Shown one piece after another: positions 34,193 to 42,785 of a stretch of 64,000 nucleotides of DNA. The notes beneath the pieces were generated by a model. It worked only from the letters and a program-made list of their open reading frames with translations, was not told the origin of the DNA and made no database searches. Within the stretch, counting starts at the first letter, position 1. Each line of letters opens with the position of its first letter. The translations under genes and the position numbers were made by a program. Origin of the DNA: Desulfurispirillum indicum S5 (lineage in GTDB: Bacteria; Chrysiogenota; Chrysiogenetes; Chrysiogenales; Chrysiogenaceae); NCBI RefSeq assembly GCF_000177635.2, contig NC_014836.1:1748001-1812000 (forward strand). Direction: 5' to 3'.

Positions 34193-36838
34193 ATGAAACT
34201 GCTGCTGGTTGACGGCAACTCTTTTATCTACAAGGCATTTTATGCAATCCGCGGCCTGAGCAACCGAGCAGGCCTTCCCACCAACGCGATCTACGGGTTT
34301 CGCAATATTCTGGAAAAGTGCCACAATGCCATCGAACCCGATGGCATTGTGGTAGTTTTTGATGCGCCCGGACCCACCTTCCGTCACGAATCCTACCCCC
34401 AGTACAAAGCGCAGCGCCAGAAGGCGCCCGAGGACCTCATATCCCAGATCCCCTGGATTCACCGCCTGGTGGAGGCTCAGGGCCTGAAGCGCCTCTGCAT
34501 TGAAGGCTTTGAAGCAGACGACGTCATCGGCACCATCACCTGCCAGGCTCAGGACGCCGGCTACCGGGAAGTCTACATCGCCACCTCCGACAAGGATCTG
34601 GGGCAGCTCCTGACCAAGCCGGGAGTTTTCCTGTACGATACCTCCAAGGAACGCATCCTGGATGCCGCCGCATTTCACGACAAAATGGGCGTCACCCCAG
34701 CCCAGGTCATCGACTACCTGGCCCTGGTGGGCGACGCCTCAGACAATATCCCCGGCGTCAAGGGCATTGGTCCCAAATCTGCCCAGAAGCTCCTTGAACA
34801 GTACGGTACCCTTGATAACATCTACGCCCATGTGGATGAGATCAGCGGCGCGGTCGGCAAACGCCTGCAGGAGTTCCGTGACGACGCCTTTCTCTCTCGC
34901 CGGCTGCTTGAGCTACACACCAGCGTTCCGCTTGATGACAGCGATTTCCGCCCCGGCGTCCCCAATGTCCCGGAGCTCTACGAAATCTACAGCGAACTCG
35001 GTTTTCAGGGCCTGCGGGACAAACTGAACTACCAGGTTGACGCCCCCCCTGCCGCCGCCGTTGCCACAGATATTGATGTGCGTATCGCCGATACTGCGGA
35101 AGCTTTTGCAGAGCTTCTCCATGAAGCCGCCACCGCTGCCGTCATCGCCATTGATACAGAAACCACTTCAGAACATGCTGTCGAAGCAGACCTGGTCGGC
35201 ATCAGCATCGCCATCGGCGAACAGGCGTGGTATGTACCCATCGACCATGCCCACACCGATACCCACCGCAACATGCCCACTGCCGATGTACAGAAGCTGA
35301 TTACTGCCCTTGACCGGAGTGACCTCCTGCTCGTCGGTCAGAATATCAAATACGACCTGATCGTCCTGCAGCGTCACGACATGGCGCTGCCACAGCCACG
35401 CCTGTTTGATACCATGATCGCCTCGTATCTGCTGGATGCCAATCGCCGATCCCATGGGCTGGATCAGCTGGCCGTGGAATTCCTGTCCCACGAGATGATC
35501 GCCTTCAAGGATGTGGTACCCAAAGGCTCCACTTTCCGCGATGTGGACATTCCCACTGCCGCCCGCTACGCCGGCGAAGACGCCGCCATAACCCTCGCCC
35601 TGTACAACCTCTTCGCCCCCCGCATAGAGCAGGAGTACCACGAGCTGTTCCACGCCATAGAAATGCCCCTGGTGCGTGTGCTCTGCCATATGGAAATGCT
35701 GGGCATCGCCGTGGATCGTGAAATGCTGGGCAATCTTCACGAATCCTTTACCCGCCGCCTTCACGAGCTTGAAGAAAAGATATACGAGCTGGCAGGCGAA
35801 GCCTTCAACATAAACTCACCCAAACAGCTGGCGACCCTGCTCTTCGAGAAGATGGGCATTCCTCCGGTGAAAAAGACGAAAACCGGCTACTCCACCGATG
35901 TCTCAGTCCTGGAAGCCCTGGCCCCGCAGTATGAAATTGCCAATGTCCTGACCCAGTACCGCATGGTATCCAAACTGCTTTCCACCTATGTCAATGCGCT
36001 TTCAGAACTTATCAATCCCTGGACAGGCCGCATCCATACCAGCTTCAATCAGACAGTCGCCAACACGGGGCGTCTCTCCAGTTCCGATCCCAACCTGCAG
36101 AACATCCCCATTCGCACCGAAGAGGGGCGCGAGGTGCGCAAGGCTTTTGTCCCGGCACCTGGCTTCTGTTTCGTGGCAGCGGATTATTCTCAGATTGAAC
36201 TGCGCATTGCCGCGCACCTGAGCGGTGACGAGTCGATGCTGAAAAGCTTCGCCGAAGAGAAGGATATTCACGCCCAGACCGCCGATGCCATTTTCGGCTC
36301 CAGTGAACCCAACTACCGCCGCATGGCCAAGGCAGTCAACTTCGGCATTCTCTATGGCATCTCCGCCTTCAAACTCAGCCGTGACCTGGGCATGACTCCC
36401 AAGGAAGGCCAGGCGCTCATAGACAGTTATTTCCTGCGCTATCCCGGAGTGAAGGCCTACATTGACCATCAGATCGCCTTTGCCAGAGAGCACGGATACG
36501 CCCAGACGCTGTACGGACGCCGCCGCTATCTGCCCGACATCAACAGCCGCAACCGCAACATCCGCGAGGCAGCAGAGCGCAATGCCGTGAACATGCCCAT
36601 TCAGGGAACCTCAGCTGATATCATTAAAATCGCCATGAACCGCATTCACCAGCAGCTCGCCCCCTATCAGGCCCGTATGCTGCTGCAGATCCACGATGAA
36701 TTGCTCTTCGAGGTGCCCTTTGAGCAGGCGGAACCTTTCAGCGCTTTTTTACAGGAGCAGATGGAGTCCGCGGCCCAGCTGAAGGTGAGGCTTACGGTCA
36801 CGGTCAGCAGCGGGAATAACTGGAATGACGTGCACTGA
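34193..36838 (+). CDS. polA: DNA polymerase I
   Basis: Full three-domain enzyme of 881 residues for Okazaki processing and repair. 5' nuclease: residues 1 to about 290 with DGNSFIYKAFYAI, VVFDAPGPTFRHE, EADDVIG and GVKGIGPKSA. 3'-5' proofreading domain is intact: AIDTETT (Exo I), VGQNIKYD (Exo II), YAGEDAA (Exo III). Polymerase motifs A VAADYSQIELR, B RRMAKAVNFGILYGIS and C LLQIHDELLFEV are present. The end overlaps pabB by 14 bases. Confidence 0.97.
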   Translation: MKLLLVDGNSFIYKAFYAIRGLSNRAGLPTNAIYGFRNILEKCHNAIEPDGIVVVFDAPGPTFRHESYPQYKAQRQKAPEDLISQIPWIHRLVEAQGLKRLCIEGFEADDVIGTITCQAQDAGYREVYIATSDKDLGQLLTKPGVFLYDTSKERILDAAAFHDKMGVTPAQVIDYLALVGDASDNIPGVKGIGPKSAQKLLEQYGTLDNIYAHVDEISGAVGKRLQEFRDDAFLSRRLLELHTSVPLDDSDFRPGVPNVPELYEIYSELGFQGLRDKLNYQVDAPPAAAVATDIDVRIADTAEAFAELLHEAATAAVIAIDTETTSEHAVEADLVGISIAIGEQAWYVPIDHAHTDTHRNMPTADVQKLITALDRSDLLLVGQNIKYDLIVLQRHDMALPQPRLFDTMIASYLLDANRRSHGLDQLAVEFLSHEMIAFKDVVPKGSTFRDVDIPTAARYAGEDAAITLALYNLFAPRIEQEYHELFHAIEMPLVRVLCHMEMLGIAVDREMLGNLHESFTRRLHELEEKIYELAGEAFNINSPKQLATLLFEKMGIPPVKKTKTGYSTDVSVLEALAPQYEIANVLTQYRMVSKLLSTYVNALSELINPWTGRIHTSFNQTVANTGRLSSSDPNLQNIPIRTEEGREVRKAFVPAPGFCFVAADYSQIELRIAAHLSGDESMLKSFAEEKDIHAQTADAIFGSSEPNYRRMAKAVNFGILYGISAFKLSRDLGMTPKEGQALIDSYFLRYPGVKAYIDHQIAFAREHGYAQTLYGRRRYLPDINSRNRNIREAAERNAVNMPIQGTSADIIKIAMNRIHQQLAPYQARMLLQIHDELLFEVPFEQAEPFSAFLQEQMESAAQLKVRLTVTVSSGNNWNDVH

Positions 36839-37889
36839 CATCAGGACGCCAGCACACAGGCCGGTATCAGCACCGGCATCGCCCCAGACTCCCCCGCCCC
36901 ATACCCTCTGCCAGCAGGGACGCGAGCAGATCCGCCTGAAGCTCAACGCCCTGGGGCAGCAGCGTATACCCTGTTTTTTCCTGATCTCCTTTGACTTTTC
37001 CCGCCACCTTCTGTGCCCTCTGGCAGCCATGGATGAGCGGGTTCAGTTTGTCTTTCCCGGCTTCCGTCATACGCGCACCGACCACCACCCCTTGCCTCAA
37101 GGGGTACGACAGTGGTCAGCGGCTCCCATGGAGCTTGCCCACTACGCTCGGACCTTCAGAACCGTGCAGGAGCATATGGCTGCCGGTGACACCTACCTGC
37201 TCAATTTGACGGCCTCCACACCGGTAGCCTGCGACTGGAGTCTCGAGCAGATTTTCCACCGCGCCCAGGCGCCCTTTCGCCTGTACCTGCAGGACGAGTT
37301 CACCTGCTTTTCCCCCGAGCGATTTGTCCGCATTCAGGATACGACCATAGAGACCTTCCCCATGAAGGGAACCGCCGATGCGACGATCCCCGGTGCGGCG
37401 GCGGCGCTTCTCGCCAACCCCAAGGAGATCAGCGAGCACACGATGATCGTAGATCTCCTGCGCAACGACCTTTCCTGTGTGGCTCGCAGAGTGCGTGTTG
37501 AACGCTTCCGTTACCTGGAAAGCATCTCCAGTGGCCGGGGAAGGCTGCTGCAGACCAGCTCCCATATTTGCGGCGACCTGCCCGCCTCCTGGCCCGATCA
37601 GCTGGGGGATGTTCTCTGCAACATGCTACCTGCCGGTTCCGTCAGTGGAACGCCCAAGCTGAAAACCATGGAGATCATCAAAGCCGTTGAGCTCCATGAG
37701 CGTGGCTACTTCACCGGAGTCTTCGGCTACTTTGACGGCAGCAGTGTTGACAGTGCCGTGCTCATTCGCTTTCTGGAGCGCACTCCCAGTGGACTGGTCT
37801 TCAAGAGTGGCGGCGGCCTGACGGCAGAGAGCGACCTTGTGGATGAGTACACGGAAATGTGCAGAAAAGTCTATGTCCCTGTTACTTGA
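36825..37889 (+). CDS. pabB: Aminodeoxychorismate synthase component I
   Basis: Makes 4-amino-4-deoxychorismate from chorismate and ammonia for folate. 354 residues, lacking the long N-terminal part of TrpE. The active-site motif is FPMKGTAD; the Lys in PxKGT is the feature that separates PabB from TrpE (PIAGT at 48 kb here). Other chorismate-site stretches: ISEHTMIVDLLRNDLS, LPAGSVSGTPKLKTMEII, GYFTGVFGYFDG. Overlaps polA and the pabC-type gene. No separate pabA is near, so TrpG at 48.6 kb may serve both. Confidence 0.92.
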   Translation: MTCTDIRTPAHRPVSAPASPQTPPPHTLCQQGREQIRLKLNALGQQRIPCFFLISFDFSRHLLCPLAAMDERVQFVFPGFRHTRTDHHPLPQGVRQWSAAPMELAHYARTFRTVQEHMAAGDTYLLNLTASTPVACDWSLEQIFHRAQAPFRLYLQDEFTCFSPERFVRIQDTTIETFPMKGTADATIPGAAAALLANPKEISEHTMIVDLLRNDLSCVARRVRVERFRYLESISSGRGRLLQTSSHICGDLPASWPDQLGDVLCNMLPAGSVSGTPKLKTMEIIKAVELHERGYFTGVFGYFDGSSVDSAVLIRFLERTPSGLVFKSGGGLTAESDLVDEYTEMCRKVYVPVT

Positions 37890-38493
37890 GACCATCCGCA
37901 TCGAAAATGGCGCGCCTCAGCACCTCCAGTGGCACCAGCGCCGGGTTACCCTCAGCTCGCAGGCGCTCTGGGGCCAGCGTGTACCCATCGACCTGCACGC
38001 CCTCCTGACGGAGTGTCCACAACACAAAAGCATTTTGCGCTGCCGTATCCTCTATCACCGGCACGGACTGCACTCCCTGGAATTCCTGCCCTTTCAACCG
38101 CGTCAGATTCACCGCCTGGGCCTGGTCGATGGCTCGTCCATCGACTACCCATGGAAGTTTGCTGATCGCCACTCCATTGAGCAGCTGCGCACGAATTCCT
38201 CCGCTGTCGATGACATTCTTCTGATCCGCGACGGCCTGCTCAGTGATACGTCCATAGCCAATATCGCCCTGCGCATCCATGGACGCTGGCTGACTCCCCG
38301 TCGCCCCCTTCTGCATGGCACCACGCGGGAACGAATGCTGACATGTGGACTGCTTTTCCCCGCTGACCTCAGACCAGGCGACCTGCAACAGGCAACGGGC
38401 CTGGCTGTGCTCAATGCCATGGTGGGCTTTCAGGAACTGGTCGACTGGCATATCTGCCATGGGGAGTTGAATCACCGATTGCGTCTGAAGTGA
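37873..38493 (+). CDS. pabC: Aminotransferase class IV, aminodeoxychorismate lyase-like
   Basis: Probable final step to p-aminobenzoate. 206 residues, short for PabC (about 270) but typical of the compact class IV proteins found beside or fused to PabB. PLP Lys is likely in YPWKFADRHSIEQL; the cofactor-phosphate segment is LLSDTSIANIAL and then LLHGTTRERML. The ATG at 37873 overlaps pabB by 17 bases, giving translational coupling. Confidence 0.82.
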   Translation: MSLLLETIRIENGAPQHLQWHQRRVTLSSQALWGQRVPIDLHALLTECPQHKSILRCRILYHRHGLHSLEFLPFQPRQIHRLGLVDGSSIDYPWKFADRHSIEQLRTNSSAVDDILLIRDGLLSDTSIANIALRIHGRWLTPRRPLLHGTTRERMLTCGLLFPADLRPGDLQQATGLAVLNAMVGFQELVDWHICHGELNHRLRLK

Positions 38494-38545
38494 AACATGG
38501 TACTCTGTACCTCGAATACCTCCTGCTTCATATAACTGATGCTTC

Positions 38546-38602
38546 GCATCCTGTCGTCCTGGTTTCAGGCATTCTTGTGCTGATGTTGCCATGGGGAAAC
38601 GG
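38546..38602 (+). repeat. Interspersed repeat family B, copy 2
   Basis: GCATCCTGTCGTCCTGG and TTCAGGCATTCTTGTGCTGATGTTG match 17172-17230 in the same orientation. Both copies start shortly after the 3' end of a plus-strand gene. This is the left part of a 570-base gap (38494-39063) with no credible gene. Confidence 0.65.
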
Positions 38603-38672
38603 CCTGTTTCTGTCTCTCCCCCGTGTGCTGGCCCAGCCAGGACGCGCCGACTGGAACGCGATGGACCCGCAG

Positions 38673-38697
38673 GGTTGCCGCCACGAGGGCGGCAACC
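38673..38697. other. Perfect 10-bp hairpin
   Basis: GGTTGCCGCC (38673-38682) pairs exactly with GGCGGCAACC (38688-38697) around a five-base loop. No T-run follows. It lies in the pabC-trxB gap. Confidence 0.6.
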
Positions 38698-38789
38698 GCA
38701 AACCAAAAGCCATGGAGGGCGGTTGTTTGCGGTCCCCAGTTCCAGGCAAGCGGGCGGCTGAAAAGGACAGCACTGGGGGTCGCTTTTGC

Positions 38790-38815
38790 GCCACTTTTGG
38801 CGACCCAAAAGTGGC
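38790..38815. other. Perfect 10-bp hairpin in the pabC-trxB gap
   Basis: GCCACTTTTG (38790-38799) pairs exactly with CAAAAGTGGC (38806-38815) around GCGACC. An overlapping GGGTCGC/GCGACCC pairing could form instead, so two alternative folds are possible. Without a T-run it is not a standard terminator. Confidence 0.6.
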
Positions 38816-39022
38816 AAAAGAAACTCACAAACAAGTTGAGGGCAATGTCAAGCGACGCAGTCTGTGCAGAACCATTTTCTCTATTCCAGCATGGTATCAG
38901 TGTCGGTGTCGACAATCTGCCGTTTCGGATGTACGAAAACTGAACAGCATTATATTACAGCAACCTGCAAACTCACAGGAGTATAAACAGCAAACTTACC
39001 CCTTGATTTTCCAGAGGTTCAA

Positions 39023-39044
39023 TGATAAACGAGAATAATTATCA
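39023..39044. promoter_or_regulatory. Fur-box-like palindrome before trxB
   Basis: TGATAA (39023-39028) and TTATCA (39039-39044) flank an A/T-rich centre, giving a 22-base site resembling the GATAAT-type Fur/PerR consensus. It ends 19 bases before the trxB ATG. Confidence 0.35.
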
Positions 39045-39063
39045 ATATATAGAGGTGCGACCC

Positions 39064-39996
39064 ATGAGTGGAGAAAAGGTGTATGACGTTATTATTGCAG
39101 GACTTGGCCCCGCAGGTGAAAGTGCTGCCATCTATACGGCCCGCAAGAATCTTTCAACCCTGATCGTGGCCTATGATTCCGGTGGACAGCTCACCAAGAC
39201 CTTTGACGTGGAGAACTACCTGGGCATACCCTACTCCACCGGCTGGGAAATGGCCATGAAGTTTGAGGAGCATGTGCGCAAATACTCCAATGTGGAAATT
39301 GAGCTCATGCAGGAGGTCGTGGCCATTGAGGATCACGGCACGACCAAGAAGTTCATCACGGCAGAGGGTCGCGAGTTTCAGGGGCGTTCAGCCATTATCG
39401 CCACTGGCGCCAAACCCAAGACCGTCGGGGTCAAGAATGAAGAAAAGTTCAACGGCAAAGGGCTGACCTACTGTACCACCTGCGACGGCCCCCTCTACCG
39501 CAACAAGATCGTCACCATTATCGGTGGCGGCACTTCCGGGGTGGAAGCAGCCCTGGAGATGGTGAAAATCGCCTCGAAAGTCCAGCTTATCGTGCGCAGC
39601 CAGCTCAGGGCCGAGCCCATTCTCATGGATCGCCTCAAGGAAGTCAGCGTGGATATCTACGAAAACACTATCCCGGTGGAGATCCTTGGCGATGAGTATG
39701 TGACGGGTCTGCGTATCCGCGACCGCAACAGTTCCGTGGAACAGGAACTGACCACTGACGGCATCTTTGTGGAAATCGGCCGCGCGCCCAACGCCGATGG
39801 CCTGAAAAATCTCCTGCAGACCAATGACAACGGTGAGATTGTCATCTCCACCTATAACGAAACCAACATTCCCGGTGTCTTTGCCGCCGGCGATGTTACG
39901 GATGTCAAGTTCAAGCAGGTGATCATCGCTGCTGGCGAAGGGGCCAAGGCGGCCATGAAGGTCTCCGAGTACCTCATCAAGCAGGGTCAGAAATAG
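39064..39996 (+). CDS. trxB: Thioredoxin reductase-like flavoprotein
   Basis: NAD(P)H-dependent FAD enzyme of 310 residues. FAD site GLGPAGESAAIYTARKN, redox pair in YCTTCDGPLY (CxxC), NADPH site IGGGTSGVEAALEM, and a C-terminal FAD motif GVFAAGDVTD. The ATG at 39064 has GAGGTG upstream; an in-frame ATG at 39022 also has AGAGG but would read through the palindrome. The first motif is GLGPAG rather than GxGxxG, which is common in this branch. A GTG-start gene follows at once, so the two are coupled. Confidence 0.9.
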   Translation: MSGEKVYDVIIAGLGPAGESAAIYTARKNLSTLIVAYDSGGQLTKTFDVENYLGIPYSTGWEMAMKFEEHVRKYSNVEIELMQEVVAIEDHGTTKKFITAEGREFQGRSAIIATGAKPKTVGVKNEEKFNGKGLTYCTTCDGPLYRNKIVTIIGGGTSGVEAALEMVKIASKVQLIVRSQLRAEPILMDRLKEVSVDIYENTIPVEILGDEYVTGLRIRDRNSSVEQELTTDGIFVEIGRAPNADGLKNLLQTNDNGEIVISTYNETNIPGVFAAGDVTDVKFKQVIIAAGEGAKAAMKVSEYLIKQGQK

Positions 39997-40395
39997 GTGC
40001 GAAACTGGCAGCAACCCCTGGCTCTCTGTGCCGCCGATGCCTTTGACTTCCTCCGGGATCCTTTGCTGATTCCGGAGTGGTCGGGCCTGATGGAGGATGT
40101 GGGGAGCCGGGGAGCCAACGCCTATGCAGGCCTGAGCCTGATGGGCGAAATCCCCTTCACCTGGGATCCCGACCCGATCCACCTGGGTGTCCATGCCACC
40201 TACACCTTCATGGGGGTTCGCTTTCTGGTGGAGTACACCCTTGAACCCTGTGGGGAGCAATCCACACTCCACACGCGCATTACCCCCGCCGACGGCCTGG
40301 AAATGGGCTCTCTCTATCGCATTGTGCTGCACCAGTTCCAGGGCCATCTCCACCACGACACGGAAAATTTCGCCCAGTGGGCCGGCCTGTGCTGA
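39997..40395 (+). CDS. SRPBCC (START-like) domain protein
   Basis: A 132-residue protein whose GTG start comes directly after the trxB stop. Pattern DAFDFLRDPLLIPEWSGLMEDV near the N-terminus, alternating strands and a long C-terminal helix (MGSLYRIVLHQFQGHLHHDTENF) fit the SRPBCC ligand-binding fold. Catalysis is not implied. Partner or ligand unknown; coupling to trxB suggests the same condition of expression. It ends six bases from the convergent DUF169 gene. Confidence 0.6.
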   Translation: MRNWQQPLALCAADAFDFLRDPLLIPEWSGLMEDVGSRGANAYAGLSLMGEIPFTWDPDPIHLGVHATYTFMGVRFLVEYTLEPCGEQSTLHTRITPADGLEMGSLYRIVLHQFQGHLHHDTENFAQWAGLC

Positions 40396-40400
40396 AGCTC

Positions 40401-41222
40401 CTATCCCGCTGAGACAGATCCCGTCAGTTTCTGCCAGGGCTTCCGGGCGAGAAAACTCCCATCGGCCTCCTCTTCCATGCGCACAAAGAGCGAGTAAGGC
40501 ACACTGAAGCTCAGCAGGTTCTCCCCAAGGCTCCCCTTAAGCGTATTGCGGGCAGTGATGTCAAAGAGCCCGATAATCGCCTTGGGCCGTTCCGCAGCCA
40601 GCTGATGATACGCCAGCAGTCCCATGGACTGGCAACCGGCACCAAAGGGAGACATGACATTGTCTATGCCCTCCTGGAAGGAGTTGCACAGCACAACCAG
40701 CGCGGAAAGCTGATCGACATTACAGAAAATCGTCACCACAACAGGCTCTTCACCGGGTTCTACCCTGTCCAGGGGTTTGAAAACCGTCACCTTGCCGATA
40801 TCCATGAATCCCAGTCGCCCCATGAAGTCTTCCACCAGTTCCGGCGTCTTGATATACCCTTCACCATTCAGATACTCATGGATAAAGTGCTGCGGAGCCT
40901 TGCCTTCAAGAGCACTGGCCACAGCCTCCCCCTTGGGATACCCCTTGTTGCCGCTGGAGAGAAAGCGCGCGAAACAGTCAATGCCGCCGGGAAAATTTTC
41001 ATACTGATTGCCATACCCCATGCCCACACCGCCGCCTGGACAACCAAAACTTTCGTGATCAAGCGCGCTCACCCGTCCCTTGGCACTGGCGGCAATCAAC
41101 GAAAGGATGCAACCCCGACGCCCCTTTTCAAACTGCAGTCGCTCTTCAGGAGCACGGTCGAGCCACAGGGTGGCCACGGGCTGCGTTTCCAGTTTCAGGT
41201 ACTCTCGAATTTTACTGTGCAT
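40401..41222 (-). CDS. DUF169 family protein
   Basis: 273 residues matching the DUF169 pattern: GRRGCILSLIAASAKG, FGCPGGGVGMG, GGIDCFARFLS and FGAGCQSMGLLAYHQLA. The conserved cysteines and glycines could hold a metal or cofactor, but the family has no settled function that I know of. It is a single gene on the minus strand between the trxB pair and the mazG-pyr operon; its upstream region (41223-41366) has no clear promoter. Confidence 0.82.
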   Translation of the reverse strand: MHSKIREYLKLETQPVATLWLDRAPEERLQFEKGRRGCILSLIAASAKGRVSALDHESFGCPGGGVGMGYGNQYENFPGGIDCFARFLSSGNKGYPKGEAVASALEGKAPQHFIHEYLNGEGYIKTPELVEDFMGRLGFMDIGKVTVFKPLDRVEPGEEPVVVTIFCNVDQLSALVVLCNSFQEGIDNVMSPFGAGCQSMGLLAYHQLAAERPKAIIGLFDITARNTLKGSLGENLLSFSVPYSLFVRMEEEADGSFLARKPWQKLTGSVSAG

Positions 41223-41366
41223 GTCTGCCTCCCCTGCTGTGAAATTCCTGCCGATTGTACCACACCCGAAGGGAAATGGAAATTCCCCTCTGCCCGGTAA
41301 GACGGTTCCTCAAGGACTGCGGCAGCGCTCTTCCAATCCCAAAAAGCGACACTCCAAGTTTTGCGG

Positions 41367-41396
41367 TTTACAAGGCAAAAGGGGCGTGCGTATAAT
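41367..41396 (+). promoter_or_regulatory. Promoter of the mazG-pyrR-pyrB operon
   Basis: TTTACA (41367-41372) and a perfect TATAAT (41391-41396), 18 bases apart. Transcription would start near 41403, leaving a leader of about 64 bases. Confidence 0.72.
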
Positions 41397-41408
41397 CACA
41401 TGCAGCAG

Positions 41409-41450
41409 CCACCGGTTTCCGACTTCCGGTGGAGCCTCGTTCTTTCTTCT
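41409..41450 (+). promoter_or_regulatory. Leader hairpin with T-rich tail (possible attenuator)
   Basis: CCACCGG (41409-41415) pairs with CCGGTGG (41426-41432); AGCCTCGTTCTTTCTTCTT follows. The interrupted T-tract makes it a weak terminator. Because pyrR is in the operon, PyrR-dependent attenuation is possible, but I do not see the known PyrR-binding loop sequence. Confidence 0.45.
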
Positions 41451-41466
41451 TATGAAAAGGGGTGTT

Positions 41467-42246
41467 ATGTCTGCGCACTACGTCTCCCTCGAAAGCCTCA
41501 GAGAGCTCATGGACACCCTCAACGGCCCCGATGGATGTCCATGGGACAGGGAACAGACCCACGAAAGCCTGCGCCAGTACCTCATTGAAGAGGCCTACGA
41601 AGTGGTGGACAGCATAGATGCCGGTGATGACGAAGAACTGATGGAAGAACTGGGCGACGTCTTGCTGCAGGTCTTTTTCCACAGCGATATCGCCAGCCGC
41701 CGCGGGGCGTTTACCATTGACGACGTGGCCCGTACGCTGCACGAAAAGATGGTGCGCCGCCACCCTCATATATTCGGTTCGAACGCGCTGGAAAGTGCCG
41801 ACGAAGTGCTGCAGCAGTGGGGCGAAATCAAGGCCGCTGAAAAACGCGAACGCACCAGCGTCCTCGATGGCGTACCCCGTCATCTGCCCGCCCTGGCCAG
41901 GGCCTACAAATTCCAGAAGCGTGCCGCGAAGACTGGCTTTGACTGGCCGGACGCCGAGGGCACTCTTGTCAAGCTGGAGGAGGAGATCGGCGAGCTGCGT
42001 GATGCGATTCAGCAGGGAAAACTCGCCGAAATTGAGGCCGAGATGGGTGATGTCCTTTTCAGCGTCGTCAATTGCGCCCGCAAGCTGGGAGTTGAGCCGG
42101 AAACGGCCCTCAATCGCACGAATCAGAAATTTGCGCGCCGCTTTCGCCAGGTTGAAGAGCGCCTGGCGCAGGCCGGTGGCAAAGCCGATATTGAAGAGCT
42201 GGATCGTTTCTGGAACGAAATCAAGGAGCAGGAGAGGTCATTATGA
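41467..42246 (+). CDS. mazG: Nucleoside triphosphate pyrophosphohydrolase MazG
   Basis: Hydrolyses (d)NTPs or non-canonical NTPs to monophosphates. 259 residues with two MazG repeats: GCPWDREQTHESLRQYLIEEAYEVVDSI ... EELGDVLLQVFFH (metal-binding EExxE/ExxD pattern, about 20-75) and KLEEEIGELRDAI ... EAEMGDVLFSVVN (about 165-200). The ATG at 41467 has AAGGGG just upstream; an in-frame ATG lies 15 bases earlier. Overlaps pyrR by four bases. Confidence 0.95.
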   Translation: MSAHYVSLESLRELMDTLNGPDGCPWDREQTHESLRQYLIEEAYEVVDSIDAGDDEELMEELGDVLLQVFFHSDIASRRGAFTIDDVARTLHEKMVRRHPHIFGSNALESADEVLQQWGEIKAAEKRERTSVLDGVPRHLPALARAYKFQKRAAKTGFDWPDAEGTLVKLEEEIGELRDAIQQGKLAEIEAEMGDVLFSVVNCARKLGVEPETALNRTNQKFARRFRQVEERLAQAGGKADIEELDRFWNEIKEQERSL

Positions 42247-42782
42247 GAGAGATCATGAGTGCCCGGGATGTAGATCACGCTCTGACCCGCGTCGCCAGTC
42301 AGATTATCGAAAAACACAAGGATATCAGCGCCACCATGGTCGTCGGCCTGCGCACGCGGGGCGAACACCTTGGACGCCGGCTGGTGGAAAAACTGAAACA
42401 AATGACCGGCCATGAAGTTCCCTTTGGCGTCATGGACAGTACCCTCTACCGCGATGACCTCTCCATGGCACAATCAGCGCCTGTGCTGAAAGGCCCCCTC
42501 GCCGCCTTTGACTTTGACGGGAAAAAAGTGATTATCGTCGATGACGTCCTTTACACCGCCCGAACCATTCGCAGCGCACTGTACTGCGTCATGGACCAGG
42601 GACGTCCAGCCCTGGTGGAAATTTTTGTCCTCATTGATCGTGGCCACAATGAGCTGCCTCTGTACGCCGAGTATGTAGGCATGAAGGTGCCCACCTTCCG
42701 CGACGAGCGCGTCAAGGTGTGTCTGCAGGAAATAGATGATGAGGACCGCGTATATATACTGCAAAGCAAAGACGGAGAGTAA
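42243..42782 (+). CDS. pyrR: PyrR: pyr regulator / uracil phosphoribosyltransferase
   Basis: RNA-binding attenuation protein related to phosphoribosyltransferases. 179 residues; PRPP loop KKVIIVDDVLYTARTIRSA is intact, with GLRTRGEHLGRRL and GVMDSTLYRDDL typical of PyrR. It may regulate the operon it is in, through the leader hairpin, or act as an enzyme. Start overlaps mazG; pyrB follows after three bases. Confidence 0.95.
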   Translation: MREIMSARDVDHALTRVASQIIEKHKDISATMVVGLRTRGEHLGRRLVEKLKQMTGHEVPFGVMDSTLYRDDLSMAQSAPVLKGPLAAFDFDGKKVIIVDDVLYTARTIRSALYCVMDQGRPALVEIFVLIDRGHNELPLYAEYVGMKVPTFRDERVKVCLQEIDDEDRVYILQSKDGE

Positions 42783-42785
42783 AGC

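Noticed and set aside
38761-38820. Terminator for pabC
   Set aside because: The stem is strong but no T-run follows on either strand; listed only as a hairpin.
40605-41300. 231-codon plus-strand frame across the DUF169 gene
   Set aside because: The minus strand has the conserved DUF169 motifs; the plus frame has none.
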